From an uncultured Prochlorococcus sp. (lineage in GTDB: Bacteria; Cyanobacteriota; Cyanobacteriia; PCC-6307; Cyanobiaceae), in assembly GCA_902595175.1 (NCBI GenBank), contig CACJPB010000004.1:1-64000 (forward strand): a DNA stretch of 64,000 bases. Direction: 5' to 3'. Shown here one piece after another: positions 1 through 10,955 of the stretch. The notes below the pieces were generated by a model that was given only the letters and a program-made list of their open reading frames with translations, did not search any database and had not been told where the DNA came from. Within the stretch, counting starts at the first letter, position 1. Each line of letters begins with the position of its first letter. A program made the translations under genes and the position numbers.

Positions 1-855
1 CCTAGAACTTTCAATAGCTTTAGAGTTCATGATGATATTAAGAGCATCATTTAAATCATCTTTTTCAGCAAGTTCTCTGTTTATAAGAACTGACAATTGT
101 TTATTTTCTTCTAAGGCATATAAAACTGGGGCGGTAAGATAACCACTAGCAAGATCGCTTACAGCAGGTTTTCCAAGTTGTTTATCATTTCCAGTAAAGT
201 CAAGAATGTCATCTACAACTTGGAATGCTAGACCAATGTTTTTGCCAAAATCGTACAACGAGGTCAGGTTTTCGTCGTTAATCCCACTCAAAACTCCAGC
301 TGCTTTGCAACTATTAGCTATTAATGATGCTGTTTTACAATAACTTTTGTTGATGTATTTGGAAAAAGATTGAGCAGAATCAAATCTATTTAAATTTTGT
401 TTGATTTCACCTTCTGCTAAATCCATTATTACTCTACTGAGTAATTTAACTACATTTACATTGTCAAGATTTGCTAGATGCCAACTTGCTTGAGCGAATA
501 AAAAGTCACCCGCTAAAACAGCTACTCTGGTATTAAATCTGCTATGAACTGTATCTACTCCTCTTCTTGTAGACGCCTCATCAACAACATCATCATGAAC
601 TAATGAGGCTGTATGAATCATCTCAGTTATTTCAGCAAGTCTTTTATGTTTAGTTGTTAAGCAAAATTGAGGAGATATAGCTTTTGAAATCAATAAAACT
701 ATACCAGGCCTCAACCTTTTCCCCCCAGCACTAAAAAGGTGTTCTGCTGCGGCTTGAAGAATTGGGTGACCAGCTCCTATTAGATTTTTCAGTTCTAAAA
801 TAAGATCATCAAGATCATTTTCAACTGGTTGTAGTAGCTCTGTTACTGTATTCAT
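1..855 (-). CDS. sds: Solanesyl (all-trans polyprenyl) diphosphate synthase, 3' end cut by window
   Basis: This long-chain prenyl transferase adds isopentenyl units to an allylic diphosphate to make the side chain of plastoquinone. I translated 285 codons from the ATG at 855 to the window edge with no stop, so only the C-terminus is missing (family members are usually about 320 residues). The reading shows GGKRLRP at residues 44-50, the first aspartate-rich motif DDVVD at 88-92 and the second, DDILD, at 215-219. These are the Mg-diphosphate sites of class I prenyl synthases. The gene is 27 bp downstream of murI on the same strand. The chain-length product is inferred from the cyanobacterial context; the family assignment is firm. 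Confidence 0.93.
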   Translation of the reverse strand, partial: MNTVTELLQPVENDLDDLILELKNLIGAGHPILQAAAEHLFSAGGKRLRPGIVLLISKAISPQFCLTTKHKRLAEITEMIHTASLVHDDVVDEASTRRGVDTVHSRFNTRVAVLAGDFLFAQASWHLANLDNVNVVKLLSRVIMDLAEGEIKQNLNRFDSAQSFSKYINKSYCKTASLIANSCKAAGVLSGINDENLTSLYDFGKNIGLAFQVVDDILDFTGNDKQLGKPAVSDLASGYLTAPVLYALEENKQLSVLINRELAEKDDLNDALNIIMNSKAIESSR

Positions 856-882
856 GTTAGACCTCTTTTACATCTTAAGGAA

Positions 883-1677
883 TCAAACGTGCCTTCGGAG
901 GTTAACCAACCTAATTTCTTTATTAATTCCAAGCCAAAATTTTACTTTATTAGAAAACTCATCTTTTTCTGAAGTAACAAAAAATTTTACATTTTCGAAA
1001 GAAATACTCTCATAGCGGTAAGTTTTTGGAATAGCAAAAGATTCATTAAATTTTTTTATTAATGCTACTGATGGATCAATAATTTTTATATTTGAATCTA
1101 ATTTTTTTCTTAAAAAGTCATAAATTAAAGGATAGTGACTACATCCAAGTATTAATTGTTCAATATTTTTGTTTATTAGTGGTCTTAAGTATAATTCTGA
1201 AAGACTATTTAATTTATCAAGATTTAATTTTTCTTTTTCAATTTCTGATACAAATTCTGGACATTCTTGCTGAAATATTATCGTATTCTCTTTTTTAGCA
1301 TTTATAGCTTTCTTGTAATACGATGACCAAACAGTCGTTTGTGTTGCTAGGACACCAATTATTTGTTTATCAACTATCTCTGATACTGAGTTTATAAGGT
1401 CAAAACAAGGGACCTTTAAATTACCTTCTAGAATATCAAGAGCACAAGCATTTGTGGTGTTACAAGCAACTAAAAGTGCATCCAAATTCTTATCAACAAA
1501 AAAAGTACAAATCTCTTTTGCAATTAATCTTATCTCTTTAGAATTTTTGTTCCCAAAAGGTATCCTTTTTGTATCCGCCAAATAAAAAACTTCTACATCT
1601 TTACGTGTTTTTAGTAAAGAATTAAGGATAGTAAAACCACCTATTCCGCTATCAAATATACCTATTTTAAGTTTCAC
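883..1677 (-). CDS. murI: Glutamate racemase
   Basis: The enzyme interconverts L- and D-glutamate in the cytoplasm and supplies D-Glu for peptidoglycan. The 264-residue protein has the normal family length. It starts with the DSGIGG motif (D9, S10) and has both catalytic cysteines in their usual contexts: C72 in ACNTTNA and C179 in LGCSHYPL. The start ATG overlaps the stop of the upstream amidase gene as ATGA (1674-1677), which indicates translational coupling in a cell-wall operon. The solanesyl diphosphate synthase gene follows closely. Nothing is unusual. Confidence 0.96.
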   Translation of the reverse strand: MKLKIGIFDSGIGGFTILNSLLKTRKDVEVFYLADTKRIPFGNKNSKEIRLIAKEICTFFVDKNLDALLVACNTTNACALDILEGNLKVPCFDLINSVSEIVDKQIIGVLATQTTVWSSYYKKAINAKKENTIIFQQECPEFVSEIEKEKLNLDKLNSLSELYLRPLINKNIEQLILGCSHYPLIYDFLRKKLDSNIKIIDPSVALIKKFNESFAIPKTYRYESISFENVKFFVTSEKDEFSNKVKFWLGINKEIRLVNLRRHV

Positions 1678-2759
1678 CCTACTTTATCTAGATATTCGAG
1701 GATGCCTTTTGCAATTGCATAGGCTAATCTTTTTCGATGGGTTATTTTTTCTAATCTTCTTGCATCTAATCTTCCCGTTAAAAATCCAATTTCTACAAGG
1801 ACTGCAGGCATCCTAGTATTTTTAATTACATAAAATCGACCTTGTTTAACTCCTCGATCAGGACTACCTGGGGAAACTCTTAAAATTTGTTTTTGAATTC
1901 TTTTCGCCAGTAATCTTCCTCTCCATCCTCTGTAATAAAAGGTTTCCAATCCATTTATGTCTCTTCTTTTACCTCTTGAGGCATTTGCATGAATACTTAC
2001 AAAGATATCTGCATCCGTATTATTAGCAATGGAAACTCTTGGAGCTAAATCCAAATCAACGTCATTTGCTCTAGTCAACCTTACTTTGATACCTTTCTCA
2101 GAAAGTAAATTTTTAACTATTTTTGAAACCTCTAGAACTACATCTGTTTCTCTAATACCACCAATACCTATTGCTCCTGGATCAGGTCCTCCATGTCCTG
2201 GATCGATTACAACCTCAAACTTGTTTCGTTTTACCTCTGGTAGTTTCAAGAAACCATAATTATTTTTCTTCCTATGAATTAAATTTTGATTTGCTTTGAT
2301 ATTTACTCTTTTCTTTGCAACTAAACCTTCACCAATCTTTTTAAATGAATATTTTGCGTTAAATAGTTTAATTCTCCATCTATTTTGATCTAAGCCAACC
2401 ATTTTCCAAGTCAAAGGTTTCAAATAAGTCTCTTCGTTAAATTCAATTACTAGTCTTGTTTTACCCTTATCTGGTTTACCTAATCTAATTTCTTTTATTG
2501 GGCCATTACCTTTTATTGTTCTGGGATTTTTTAATTCTCCTGGAAAATCTACCCAGAATCTATCTCCCGATATTTGGTTAGCCTTCTGAAAGTATGCTTT
2601 TAAATTTGTATTTGATTTAGTTCTTAATTCTAAAACCCCATTAGTATTTAAAGCCCATGCTGCAAGAGCACTTGAAGATTTAACTGGAAGTATTAAAGAA
2701 TTTAAAAATAAAACAACGGATAAATAACGAAAAAGTTTATTATCTAAAAACTTTATCAT
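1674..2759 (-). CDS. amiC: N-acetylmuramoyl-L-alanine amidase with AMIN domain
   Basis: This is an exported zinc amidase that cuts the bond between N-acetylmuramic acid and the stem peptide, probably during cell separation. The 361-residue protein begins with a signal peptide (about residues 1-33). An AMIN-like beta domain (about 35-135) for septal or wall targeting follows, then an Amidase_3 domain from about 181. Zinc and catalytic residues are visible: H189 in DPGHGG, E204 in IRETD, H257 in SIHANA and E323 in VEIGFLT. It overlaps the nitrilase stop by one base and murI by four. The symbol follows the AmiC-type architecture; the precise division role is inferred. Confidence 0.92.
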   Translation of the reverse strand: MIKFLDNKLFRYLSVVLFLNSLILPVKSSSALAAWALNTNGVLELRTKSNTNLKAYFQKANQISGDRFWVDFPGELKNPRTIKGNGPIKEIRLGKPDKGKTRLVIEFNEETYLKPLTWKMVGLDQNRWRIKLFNAKYSFKKIGEGLVAKKRVNIKANQNLIHRKKNNYGFLKLPEVKRNKFEVVIDPGHGGPDPGAIGIGGIRETDVVLEVSKIVKNLLSEKGIKVRLTRANDVDLDLAPRVSIANNTDADIFVSIHANASRGKRRDINGLETFYYRGWRGRLLAKRIQKQILRVSPGSPDRGVKQGRFYVIKNTRMPAVLVEIGFLTGRLDARRLEKITHRKRLAYAIAKGILEYLDKVG

Positions 2760-3586
2760 TAGCTTGAAAACAATTTGTTTTTTCTATGTTTAAGGCTTGG
2801 CATCTGTTCCCTAATTTTCTTTACTCTTTCTTTATCAGCAGGTGCTATTGCAGCTCCCTGAGTTTTCCCAGCATCGGATAAAACTGTACCCCAAGGGTCA
2901 ATTACCATTGCATGGCCATGACTTTGCCTTCTTCCATAATGAATCCCAGTTTGAGCTGGAGCGACTACATATGCTGTATTTTCAATTGCTCTTGCTTGTA
3001 ATAAAATTTGCCAATGATCTTTTCCAGTAAATGCCGTAAAAGCTGCGGGAATCATAATTAGCTCTGCACCATTTGAAGACAAATATCTATAGAGTTCAGG
3101 GAATCTAACGTCGTAACAAATCGACAATCCTATTTTGCATAAACCTGGGACATCTACAACAGGTGGATACTCTGCTCCAGATAAAATAGTAGATGATTCC
3201 TTGTATAAATTTCCATCTGGCAAATCAACATCAAACAAATGAATCTTGTCGTATTTTGCCAAAATCTGTCCATCTTTCCCAAATAAGGATGACCTATTAA
3301 AAGTATGACTATCATCACCGGCAGGAACAGGATACCCTCCTCCCAAAAGACATACTTGATATCTTTGTGACATAGTTTTTAGAAAATTTGCACACTTCTC
3401 AGACAATTCAGAAGCTAATCTAAGTTTTTCATCATCTCCTCCTAAAAAAGCAAAATTCTCGGGCAATCCTATTAACTCAGCACCTCTTCTAGCAGCTAAT
3501 TCAATCTGTTCTTCTGCTTCAGTAAAATTTGCTTCAACATTTGAAGTACTTGTAATTTGCAATGCAGCTACCAAAAAATCAGTCAA
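2759..3586 (-). CDS. Nitrilase-superfamily amidase (Nit1/Nit2-like)
   Basis: This is a carbon-nitrogen hydrolase of the Nit family. Relatives hydrolyse amides such as deaminated glutathione or alpha-ketoglutaramate. The 275-residue protein carries the full catalytic triad of the superfamily: E43 in LPENFAF, K114 in YDKIHLFD and C157 in SICYDVRFPELYR. The last of these is typical of the Nit branch rather than of true nitrilases. The reading starts at a TTG codon (3586), and no better-placed ATG is seen before the conserved N-terminal strand. It is the first gene of the tight set leading into the amidase and murI. A repair role for damaged glutathione is inferred from family knowledge only. Confidence 0.87.
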   Translation of the reverse strand: MTDFLVAALQITSTSNVEANFTEAEEQIELAARRGAELIGLPENFAFLGGDDEKLRLASELSEKCANFLKTMSQRYQVCLLGGGYPVPAGDDSHTFNRSSLFGKDGQILAKYDKIHLFDVDLPDGNLYKESSTILSGAEYPPVVDVPGLCKIGLSICYDVRFPELYRYLSSNGAELIMIPAAFTAFTGKDHWQILLQARAIENTAYVVAPAQTGIHYGRRQSHGHAMVIDPWGTVLSDAGKTQGAAIAPADKERVKKIREQMPSLKHRKNKLFSS

Positions 3587-3616
3587 GACTTTTCTCCTAA
3601 TGAACCAATTCGTAAA

Positions 3617-4351
3617 TCATGAGGCACGAATCACACCTCTTTCAACTTGAGCTGGAACAATATCTAAGCAATCAAGTTCAGAGCAACATTTAAAATCATC
3701 CTCATAATCTCCAAGACTTGTCAATCTTTTGCCATGGGTTGCTGTTTTTAAACATTTCAAAATATCATTTTTCCAGACATCCCAAAGTGCCAAAGCAGCT
3801 TGTAATTCGTCATTCAGAATATTAATTTCGAAATTGCAGTTCTGATTGAGGTATGAGGCCAAAGCACCAGCAGCTAAAGAATCCTCAAGTGAATAAGAGC
3901 CTTCCCAACCACTACCAAGTATTAAAACATTTTCACTTTTTAATGAAATGATTTTTTCGGCAACTGCTTTCCTATTCGGGAGACCCATAGCGAATAAATG
4001 CTTGGCATTTTGAACTTTTTGCAATGATTTAGTTCCATTAGTGGTACTCATAAATAGTCTTTTACCAGTAACAACTTTTTTTGTAACTAATAAAGGAGAA
4101 TTTCCTAAATCAAAGCCCTCAATCTTCTTTCCGCCTCTCTCTCCAAGCATTAGTCTCTTATCAGCTTGCCACTTAATTGCAGATTTTTTTAATAAATCTA
4201 AATCTGCAAAAACTTGTATTGAATCAGCTCCATTTTTTAAAGCCCAAGAAATTGTGGTTGTAGCTCTTAAAACATCAATGACTACTGCAATGTCTGGGCT
4301 ATTTTCAGGAACGTCCTTTGCAACGTGATAATAAGTAAGATTAATAATCAA
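3617..4351 (-). CDS. comB: Probable 2-phosphosulfolactate phosphatase (ComB family)
   Basis: The 244-residue protein matches the ComB family, Mg-dependent acid phosphatases that remove phosphate from 2-phosphosulfolactate in the coenzyme M route of archaea. The family marker IDVLRATTTISWALKNGA sits near residue 26, followed by GERGGKKIEGFDLGNSP and a TTNGT motif. Cyanobacteria do not make coenzyme M, so the real substrate is unclear, perhaps a related sulfonate or phosphoester. The start is a TTG at 4351, directly upstream of the conserved N-terminal strand. The gene is divergent from aroA, with about 127 bp between them. Confidence 0.85.
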   Translation of the reverse strand: MIINLTYYHVAKDVPENSPDIAVVIDVLRATTTISWALKNGADSIQVFADLDLLKKSAIKWQADKRLMLGERGGKKIEGFDLGNSPLLVTKKVVTGKRLFMSTTNGTKSLQKVQNAKHLFAMGLPNRKAVAEKIISLKSENVLILGSGWEGSYSLEDSLAAGALASYLNQNCNFEINILNDELQAALALWDVWKNDILKCLKTATHGKRLTSLGDYEDDFKCCSELDCLDIVPAQVERGVIRAS

Positions 4352-4478
4352 TACCTTTTCTAGTTGTATTATAGAAAACAGTTACTTAATTTGATTATTT
4401 TTTTTTAAAAAACAAACTTATTGATAATATAAAGCTAATTTGTTTTTACAGAAATCCTATCAAGTAATTAATTTGAAA

Positions 4479-5789
4479 ATGAATAATATCCGCACAATAA
4501 AAGGTGGAGTTAATTTAAAAGGAAAAGTAAAAGTACCTGGAGATAAATCTATATCTCATAGAGCTTTAATAATGGGAAGTATTGCTAAGGGTGAGACGAC
4601 TATTGAGGGATTCTTACATTCTGAAGATCCACTTTCAACTGCTGATTGTCTAAGAAAGTTAGGTGTAAATATACCAGAAATAAAAAAAAATGAGCCTTTT
4701 ACGATTTCAGGATTGGGTCTTGATGGATTTAAAGAACCCAAAGAAATTCTAAATTGTGGAAATTCTGGAACCACCATGAGATTATTAATGGGGTTACTTG
4801 CCGGACAAGAAGGCAAGAATTTCATATTAACAGGTGACATTTCTCTTAAAGAGAGACCAATGGGGAGAGTGGGCAAACCATTATCATTGATGGGTGGAAA
4901 AATTTTTGGTAGAGAAAAAGGAAACAAAGCTCCAATCTCAATTGATGGGAATAAATTAAAAGGGTGTGTTATTGGAACCCCCGTAGCGAGCGCTCAAGTA
5001 AAATCTGCAATCTTATTGGCAGGCCTCAAAGCTTCTGGAACCACTTCTGTTATTGAACCAGCATCTTCAAGAGATCATACAGAGAGAATGTTAAAAGCAT
5101 TTGGAGCAGACATCAGTATCAGAGGAGAATTAGGAAGGAATATAGTTATCAAGTCAGGGCGTAACTTAATTGGCCAGAGAATATTGATTCCTGGAGACAT
5201 AAGCTCTGCTTCTTTTTGGATGATTGCTGCATCTATTGTTCCAAATTCAGAGGTTTTAATCCAGAATGTCGGACTAAATCCTACTAGAACAGGGATTTTG
5301 AACGTAATGGATTCAATGGGGTGTGACTATGAGATTTTAGATAAATCGACTATTGCAGGTGAACCTATTGGATCTATTAAGGTAAAGACTTCAAATAATT
5401 TAAGATCATTCACTATTGAAGGAGATATTCTCCCAAAACTTATAGATGAAATTCCTATCCTGACTGTGGCTGCCTGTTTTTGTAACGGAGTTTCTGAAAT
5501 TAAGGATGCACAAGAATTAAGAGTAAAGGAGACAGATCGATTAAAAGTTATGGCACGACAGTTACAAAAATTCGGTGCTGAAATAACAGAAAAAGTGGAT
5601 GGGTTAATTATTAATGGGCAATCAAAATTTCATTCTGCGGAAGTAGACAGTGAGACAGATCATCGAGTAGCAATGAGTCTTGCTATTGCTTCACTTCTTG
5701 CCAAAGGTTCCTCAAAAATCATCAGAGCAGATGCAGCAAGCGTCTCGTATCCCACTTTTTGGGAAGAGCTGGCCAAACTAACTAACTAG
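4479..5789 (+). CDS. aroA: 3-phosphoshikimate 1-carboxyvinyltransferase (EPSP synthase)
   Basis: This is the sixth enzyme of the shikimate pathway; it joins shikimate 3-phosphate and phosphoenolpyruvate. I prefer the ATG at 4479 (436 residues). The frame is open further upstream to a TTG at 4440, but those 13 residues precede the normal family N-terminus. Motifs seen are [49 protein letters not shown], the catalytic RVKETDR and [12 protein letters not shown] near the C-terminus. The two-domain length is complete. An MnmC-like gene starts 11 bp after the stop, so they are probably co-transcribed. Confidence 0.95.
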   Translation: MNNIRTIKGGVNLKGKVKVPGDKSISHRALIMGSIAKGETTIEGFLHSEDPLSTADCLRKLGVNIPEIKKNEPFTISGLGLDGFKEPKEILNCGNSGTTMRLLMGLLAGQEGKNFILTGDISLKERPMGRVGKPLSLMGGKIFGREKGNKAPISIDGNKLKGCVIGTPVASAQVKSAILLAGLKASGTTSVIEPASSRDHTERMLKAFGADISIRGELGRNIVIKSGRNLIGQRILIPGDISSASFWMIAASIVPNSEVLIQNVGLNPTRTGILNVMDSMGCDYEILDKSTIAGEPIGSIKVKTSNNLRSFTIEGDILPKLIDEIPILTVAACFCNGVSEIKDAQELRVKETDRLKVMARQLQKFGAEITEKVDGLIINGQSKFHSAEVDSETDHRVAMSLAIASLLAKGSSKIIRADAASVSYPTFWEELAKLTN

Positions 5790-5800
5790 CCTAAAAGTTT

Positions 5801-6706
5801 TTGTCTGAATTAATAGAAGTTTTAACTAAAGATGGTAGTTACTCTCTAAGAAGTGTTTTATTTCAAGAGAACTTCCACAGTTTATCTGGCGCATTGGAGG
5901 AGACAAAGTCAAAATTTACAGCTACTTCTAATTTGCAAAGATTTAAGGGGGAATCTCTTAATGTTTTAGATATATGTTTTGGTTTAGGATATAATTCCGC
6001 TTCTTTATTAGATCAATTAATTAAACAAAAATCATATTTAAATTTGTATGCGTTGGAGATTGACAAAAAGCCTCTTGAATATTCGCTAAGGAATGAATCT
6101 TTTTTTAAATTATGGGATCCAAAAGTCAGAACAATATTCGAATCACTTTATCTAAAAGATTACTTTGAGGATCAATTTTTTAAGTGCAGTATTTTATGGG
6201 GTGATGCTAGAGAAAAAATCGACTTTAATCCTTTATCTATTAAATTCGATCTGATTTATTTAGATGGTTTTTCTCCTCAAAAATGCCCGCAAGTATGGAC
6301 AATTGAATTTTTATCTAAAGTCACTGAAAAACTTAATTCTAAGGGTTATTTAATAACTTATTCTTCTTCAGCAGCAGTAAGAAAAACTTTAAGAAATCTA
6401 GGACTGGAAATTTTTACTATTAAGCCAACTTTTAAAAACAGAACTTTTTGGAGTCAGGGAACTGTCGCAATATCAAAATTTGATAAGTATGAATTGAAAG
6501 CTAATTCCAATTTTGAGAAATTATCTTTAATGGAAGAGGAACATCTCTTAACTAAAGCTAGTATTCCATATAGAGATCAAGATTTAAACTCAAGTAAAGA
6601 AGATATAATTAAGAGAAGATTACATGAGCAATTATTCTCAAATCTGTTATCTACAAATCAATGGAGAGAGAAATGGGGAATGACGAAGTTATCCATCAAG
6701 AGTTAG
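5801..6706 (+). CDS. MnmC-type SAM-dependent tRNA-modification methyltransferase domain protein
   Basis: This is a Rossmann-fold methyltransferase of the MnmC/DUF752 family. In bacteria this domain methylates 5-aminomethyl-2-thiouridine at the wobble position of certain tRNAs. The 301-residue protein opens with the family-typical VLTKDGSYSLRS, has a SAM-binding segment LDICFGLGYNSASLLD (about 50-65) and the YLDGFSPQKCPQVWT stretch (about 150). It lacks the FAD-dependent oxidase half of E. coli MnmC, so it would act alone. It uses a TTG start at 5801. It lies between aroA and glmU. Substrate and role are inferred from the family. Confidence 0.8.
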   Translation: MSELIEVLTKDGSYSLRSVLFQENFHSLSGALEETKSKFTATSNLQRFKGESLNVLDICFGLGYNSASLLDQLIKQKSYLNLYALEIDKKPLEYSLRNESFFKLWDPKVRTIFESLYLKDYFEDQFFKCSILWGDAREKIDFNPLSIKFDLIYLDGFSPQKCPQVWTIEFLSKVTEKLNSKGYLITYSSSAAVRKTLRNLGLEIFTIKPTFKNRTFWSQGTVAISKFDKYELKANSNFEKLSLMEEEHLLTKASIPYRDQDLNSSKEDIIKRRLHEQLFSNLLSTNQWREKWGMTKLSIKS

Positions 6707-6731
6707 ATTTAAATAAAGATTTCAAATAAAC

Positions 6732-8093
6732 ATGTTAAGTGTTGCGATATTAGCGGCAGGTAAGGGCACTAGGATGGAAAGCTCATTGCCAAAAGTTTTA
6801 CATAAAATTTCTGGCAAAAGTCTGCTACAAAGAGTAATTGATTCATGTGTTGAATTAAAACCTGATCAAATTTTCGTAATTACTGGACACAAATCAAAAG
6901 AAGTACAAAAGTCAATCCCAAACAATAAAAAAATCGATTTTGTTATTCAAGAACCGCAATCAGGAACTGGTCATGCTATACAGGTGCTTTGTAGAGAAGT
7001 AAAAAAAAATGAAGGAAAACTTTTGGTATTAAACGGCGATGTGCCACTCATTAGGCCTAGTACTCTAAAAAGACTTTTGTATTTACACGATTCGAAAAAT
7101 GCTGATGTTTCTTTAATTACCACAAAGAAAACAAATCCTCATGGATATGGCAGAGTTTTTTTGAAGGGGAGTTTTATAGATAGAATTGTTGAAGAAAAAG
7201 ATTGTAATGATCTAGAAAGAGAAAATCCATTAATCAATGCAGGTGTTTACTGTTTTAACTGGGGTAACTTATCAGAAATAATTGGTACCTTGCAAAGCAA
7301 TAATAATCAAAAAGAGATTTACTTAACAGATACAATATCTCTACTAAAAAATTCCTCAAGTCTCGAGGTAGAGGATAACGGAGAGCTTCAAGGAATTAAT
7401 AACAGAATTCAACTATCAGAGTGCGAGGAATGTATTCAGAATTCAATTAAAGAAAAACATATGCTTAATGGTGTAACTTTTATAAATAAAGCCAGTTGTT
7501 CAATTAGTGAAGAAGCAGAAATTGGTAAGGATGTAACCATAGAGGCTAATACTCATATAAGAGGAAATACGAAAATAAATAGTCATTGCATTATTGGTCC
7601 AAATACTTTTATTGAGAATTCTAACTTGGGATTAAATTGTGAAATTTCAAACTCTACTGTTTATGATTCTCAGATAATGGATCATACAAAAATTGGCCCT
7701 TATAGTCATATAAGACCTAATTCCAAAATATCTTCCCATAGCAAAATAGGTAATTTTGTTGAGATCAAAAATAGTCAACTAGAGGAAGATTCTAAAGTAA
7801 ACCATCTAAGTTATATTGGTGATTCTATTATTGGAAGATCTACAAATATTGGAGCAGGTACTATTACTGCAAATTTTGATGGACAGAAAAAACATCAAAC
7901 AAAAATTGGCAAAAATTCCAGTATTGGAGCAAACACAGTTTTTGTAGCCCCGATAAATCTAGGGGAATCAGTAACAACAGGTGCTGGTTCAGTGATCACA
8001 AAAGACTCTAAGGATAATTCATTAGCGATCTCAAGAACTAAGCAAGTGAATATAGAGAATTGGAAAAAAAGAAATCCTGATTTAGTTAATTAA
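6732..8093 (+). CDS. glmU: Bifunctional N-acetylglucosamine-1-phosphate uridyltransferase / glucosamine-1-phosphate acetyltransferase
   Basis: The enzyme makes UDP-GlcNAc for peptidoglycan and lipopolysaccharide. The 453-residue protein has the complete two-domain layout. The N-terminal nucleotidyltransferase carries LAAGKGTRM (7-15) and a [10 protein letters not shown] loop. The C-terminal left-handed beta-helix is made of hexapeptide repeats from about 250 onward and includes [11 protein letters not shown] of the acetyltransferase site. Its last 12 bp overlap the 3' end of the convergent murF, which also works in peptidoglycan synthesis. There is no terminator space between them. Confidence 0.96.
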   Translation: MLSVAILAAGKGTRMESSLPKVLHKISGKSLLQRVIDSCVELKPDQIFVITGHKSKEVQKSIPNNKKIDFVIQEPQSGTGHAIQVLCREVKKNEGKLLVLNGDVPLIRPSTLKRLLYLHDSKNADVSLITTKKTNPHGYGRVFLKGSFIDRIVEEKDCNDLERENPLINAGVYCFNWGNLSEIIGTLQSNNNQKEIYLTDTISLLKNSSSLEVEDNGELQGINNRIQLSECEECIQNSIKEKHMLNGVTFINKASCSISEEAEIGKDVTIEANTHIRGNTKINSHCIIGPNTFIENSNLGLNCEISNSTVYDSQIMDHTKIGPYSHIRPNSKISSHSKIGNFVEIKNSQLEEDSKVNHLSYIGDSIIGRSTNIGAGTITANFDGQKKHQTKIGKNSSIGANTVFVAPINLGESVTTGAGSVITKDSKDNSLAISRTKQVNIENWKKRNPDLVN

Positions 8094-9455
8094 TTCAATA
8101 ATTTTTTCAAGTTGCCAACATCTGCTCCCTTTTATAAGAATAGAATCACCTTTTTTTGTAGATTTGTTTATCTCTTGAGGTACATCTTTAATATTATTTA
8201 AAACTAAGAATTTATTCTTATCTTTTAGATAATTAGAGTAAATTTTTTCATTTTCTTTATCGCAAATAAATAAACACTTTTCTATATCTGAATCATTTAT
8301 TAAGTTGAATATTTCTTTGTGACACTTTTCAGATTCTTTCCCCAATTCTTGCATACTTCCAAATATGAAAAATTTATTTCTTGGTTTTTCAAGCAGGTTT
8401 TCTATACATGCTTTTACTGACTCCGGCGAAGCATTATATGATTCATCATATATTGTTGTTTTTACTGATTTAAGAATTTTATTTCTCCCACCTAAACTTA
8501 CAAAATCAAATTTGTTAAAACTTGCAAAATCAATGCCTAGCTCTTTAGCAACTGCATAAGCAAATAAGAAATTCGAAGCATTGTGAAATCCCTCAAATGA
8601 AATTTCAAAGGTATTTTCTTCAATTAAAATCGTTTTATTCGAAGGATTATAAAATCCTCGTAAATTATCATCTTTCTTAAAACTATCCTTTTGATTTTCT
8701 ATATTTAATAGCATTACTTTTATCACTCTACCTTTCCAAAATTCTTTTAAAGTTTTTTCTAGGAATGGATCATTTGCTGGAATTATTACAACTCCCTTTG
8801 GATTTAAGAACTTACTAATTTCACACTTTGCATGAGTAATATTTTCTTTTGAGCCCAACAATCCAATATGAGCTTTCCCAATGTTAGTAATAACTGCAAT
8901 ATCGGGTTCACTGTATTTAGATAAATTCTCGATCTGTCCAAGACCTCTCATCCCCATCTCAAGAACTAAAACTTTATCTTCTATATCTGTAGCAAGAATA
9001 GTAAGACCAACTCCAATCTCATTATTGAAATTTGCATGAGATAATTTAATTCTTCCAAGTTTATTTAAAACTCCCCCAATCATTTCTTTTGTTGTGGTTT
9101 TACCCACTGAGCCAGTTATTGCAACAATAGGGATATTTAATTTTTTTCTTTTTAGCAATGCTAATTTTTGAAAAGCCTCTATTGTGTCATTTACAACCCA
9201 ATAAGGAAAATTACTAGGCAGTAATCTCTGCATCCCTTTTTTAATTACAACAGATTTAACTCCTTTATTTAAAACCTCTGGGAGAAAACTATGTCCGTCA
9301 AAATTTTTACCCTTGATAGCTATAAAAAGATCATTTTTTAATAAAGTTCTACTATCAATACTTATATTCTTAAAATTCAAAAAATCTCTTTCCCCCTCTC
9401 TCAGATTTCTAATATCCCCCAAAACATTGTTTAATTCTGATAAAGAGAATTCCAT
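8082..9455 (-). CDS. murF: UDP-N-acetylmuramoyl-tripeptide--D-alanyl-D-alanine ligase
   Basis: This is the last cytoplasmic ligase of the peptidoglycan precursor pathway; it adds the D-Ala-D-Ala dipeptide to the UDP-MurNAc tripeptide. The 457-residue protein has a Mur ligase N-terminal domain ([18 protein letters not shown]), an ATP P-loop [12 protein letters not shown] at about 114-125, a NFNNEIG motif that follows it in MurF enzymes, and a C-terminal domain with [11 protein letters not shown]. It starts at an ATG at 9455, 12 bp after glgA. Convergent overlap with glmU is 12 bp. Confidence 0.95.
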   Translation of the reverse strand: MEFSLSELNNVLGDIRNLREGERDFLNFKNISIDSRTLLKNDLFIAIKGKNFDGHSFLPEVLNKGVKSVVIKKGMQRLLPSNFPYWVVNDTIEAFQKLALLKRKKLNIPIVAITGSVGKTTTKEMIGGVLNKLGRIKLSHANFNNEIGVGLTILATDIEDKVLVLEMGMRGLGQIENLSKYSEPDIAVITNIGKAHIGLLGSKENITHAKCEISKFLNPKGVVIIPANDPFLEKTLKEFWKGRVIKVMLLNIENQKDSFKKDDNLRGFYNPSNKTILIEENTFEISFEGFHNASNFLFAYAVAKELGIDFASFNKFDFVSLGGRNKILKSVKTTIYDESYNASPESVKACIENLLEKPRNKFFIFGSMQELGKESEKCHKEIFNLINDSDIEKCLFICDKENEKIYSNYLKDKNKFLVLNNIKDVPQEINKSTKKGDSILIKGSRCWQLEKIIELIN

Positions 9456-9467
9456 TAAAAGATTAAG

Positions 9468-10919
9468 TCATACTTTTTTTAAAGATGGATCAGCAGATTG
9501 TCCGTAAGAAAATTTTTCAACTTCAGCAACATCTGGCGATGGTTCTTTTATTCCGCAAACATCCTTATACATAACTTCGTATTCAAGAGCTGATCTTTGC
9601 CAACTAAACTCTTGGCTCATGGCTCTTTTTTGCAGTAATTCCCAACTATCTTTATGCCTAAAGGCTTCCCAGGACCTTACTAACGAAGTATAGAAATCTA
9701 TGGGTTCAAAGCGATCGAAACAAAAGCCTGTGCCACTATTATTTTCTGGGTCATGAGGTAAAACTGTATCAACTAAACCTCCAACTCGCCTTACTATAGG
9801 GATAGAACCATATCTCATAGCAAGGAGTTGACTAATTCCACAAGGTTCAAATCTACTTGGCATTAAAAATGCATCAGATCCACCGTAGATAAGCCTTGAT
9901 AAAGAATCATCATAGGTAAGAAATACTGAAAATCTTCCTGGGTAATCTAATGCCAATTGCCATAATCCAGACTCTAAATATCTATCTCCAGTCCCTAAAA
10001 CAGCAATTTGAGAATCTGTATAGGCTAATAGTCTTCTTGAAACTTGTAAAAGTAAGTCAACCCCTTTCTGATCAACTAACCTACTGACCATACCTAAAAG
10101 ATATTTTTTAGGATTAACTTCGAGACCCATCTCTCTCTGCAGAATTTTTTTATTTTCTAGCCTATTTTCTAAATTCTTAATACTAAATTTTGCAGGTAAA
10201 ACTGGATCTTTGGCTGGATTCCATTCATCAAGATCAATGCCATTAAGAATTCCCCTTAATTTACCTGAAATGTAATTAAGTAATCCTTCGAGACTTTCCC
10301 CATATTCATGGGTTTTAATCTCATCTGCATAAGTTGGAGAAACAGCATTGACCCTATCTGCGTACAACATTGCCGCAGCCATCGTGTGGTCTCCATGCAT
10401 ATACCAAGGACACCAAGTCATTTTTTCAAGTTTCCACCTCCAAGGGCCTTGGTATTTTAAATTATGAATTGTGAAGACAGTACTAATTTCAGGATCCTGA
10501 TGCATCCACACAGGAATCATTCCAGTGTGCCAATCATGGCAATGGAGAACTTGAGGTTTCCAACAATTCCAGGCAAATTCTGCAGTCGCACTAGCAAAAA
10601 ATGTAAAGCGCCAGTCCTCATTTTCGCCTCCATATATTTGGTCAGAGTCAAATGTTGGATGACCCACTAGGTAAATCACATAATTATGAATGGGATGTTT
10701 TGCTTCATATACGGCAAAATCAGTGCCCATCGTATTTGCTCTAAAGACTGGTTCTTTCGATACCTCTAAAAGACTCCACAATTTTCCATATCCTGGAATT
10801 ATTACCCTTACATCGTGACCAAGTTTTATCAAAGATGGAGGCAACGAACCAACCACATCTCCCATACCTCCAACTTTGATCATTGGAGCACATTCAGCAG
10901 CGGCAAGAAGAATTCTCAT
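9468..10919 (-). CDS. glgA: Glycogen synthase (ADP-glucose, GT5)
   Basis: The enzyme transfers glucose from ADP-glucose to the growing alpha-1,4-glucan. The 483-residue protein shows the GT5 substrate loop [13 protein letters not shown] at 15-27, the [11 protein letters not shown] segment, HNLKYQG and the C-terminal nucleotide-sugar motif [18 protein letters not shown]. The branching enzyme glgB and glucokinase are elsewhere in this window, so storage-glucan genes are scattered rather than in one operon. The C-terminal tail after about residue 465 is short and not conserved. Function is secure. Confidence 0.96.
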   Translation of the reverse strand: MRILLAAAECAPMIKVGGMGDVVGSLPPSLIKLGHDVRVIIPGYGKLWSLLEVSKEPVFRANTMGTDFAVYEAKHPIHNYVIYLVGHPTFDSDQIYGGENEDWRFTFFASATAEFAWNCWKPQVLHCHDWHTGMIPVWMHQDPEISTVFTIHNLKYQGPWRWKLEKMTWCPWYMHGDHTMAAAMLYADRVNAVSPTYADEIKTHEYGESLEGLLNYISGKLRGILNGIDLDEWNPAKDPVLPAKFSIKNLENRLENKKILQREMGLEVNPKKYLLGMVSRLVDQKGVDLLLQVSRRLLAYTDSQIAVLGTGDRYLESGLWQLALDYPGRFSVFLTYDDSLSRLIYGGSDAFLMPSRFEPCGISQLLAMRYGSIPIVRRVGGLVDTVLPHDPENNSGTGFCFDRFEPIDFYTSLVRSWEAFRHKDSWELLQKRAMSQEFSWQRSALEYEVMYKDVCGIKEPSPDVAEVEKFSYGQSADPSLKKV

Positions 10920-10955
10920 TGATAATTATTTAAAAAATTTCTTTTGAAAAATAAA

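Noticed and set aside
4440..4478. TTG-started N-terminal extension of aroA
   Set aside because: The 13 extra residues precede the family N-terminus, and a good ATG lies at 4479.
4556..4927. Open frame antisense to aroA
   Set aside because: It mirrors the aroA codons; there is no independent evidence of coding.
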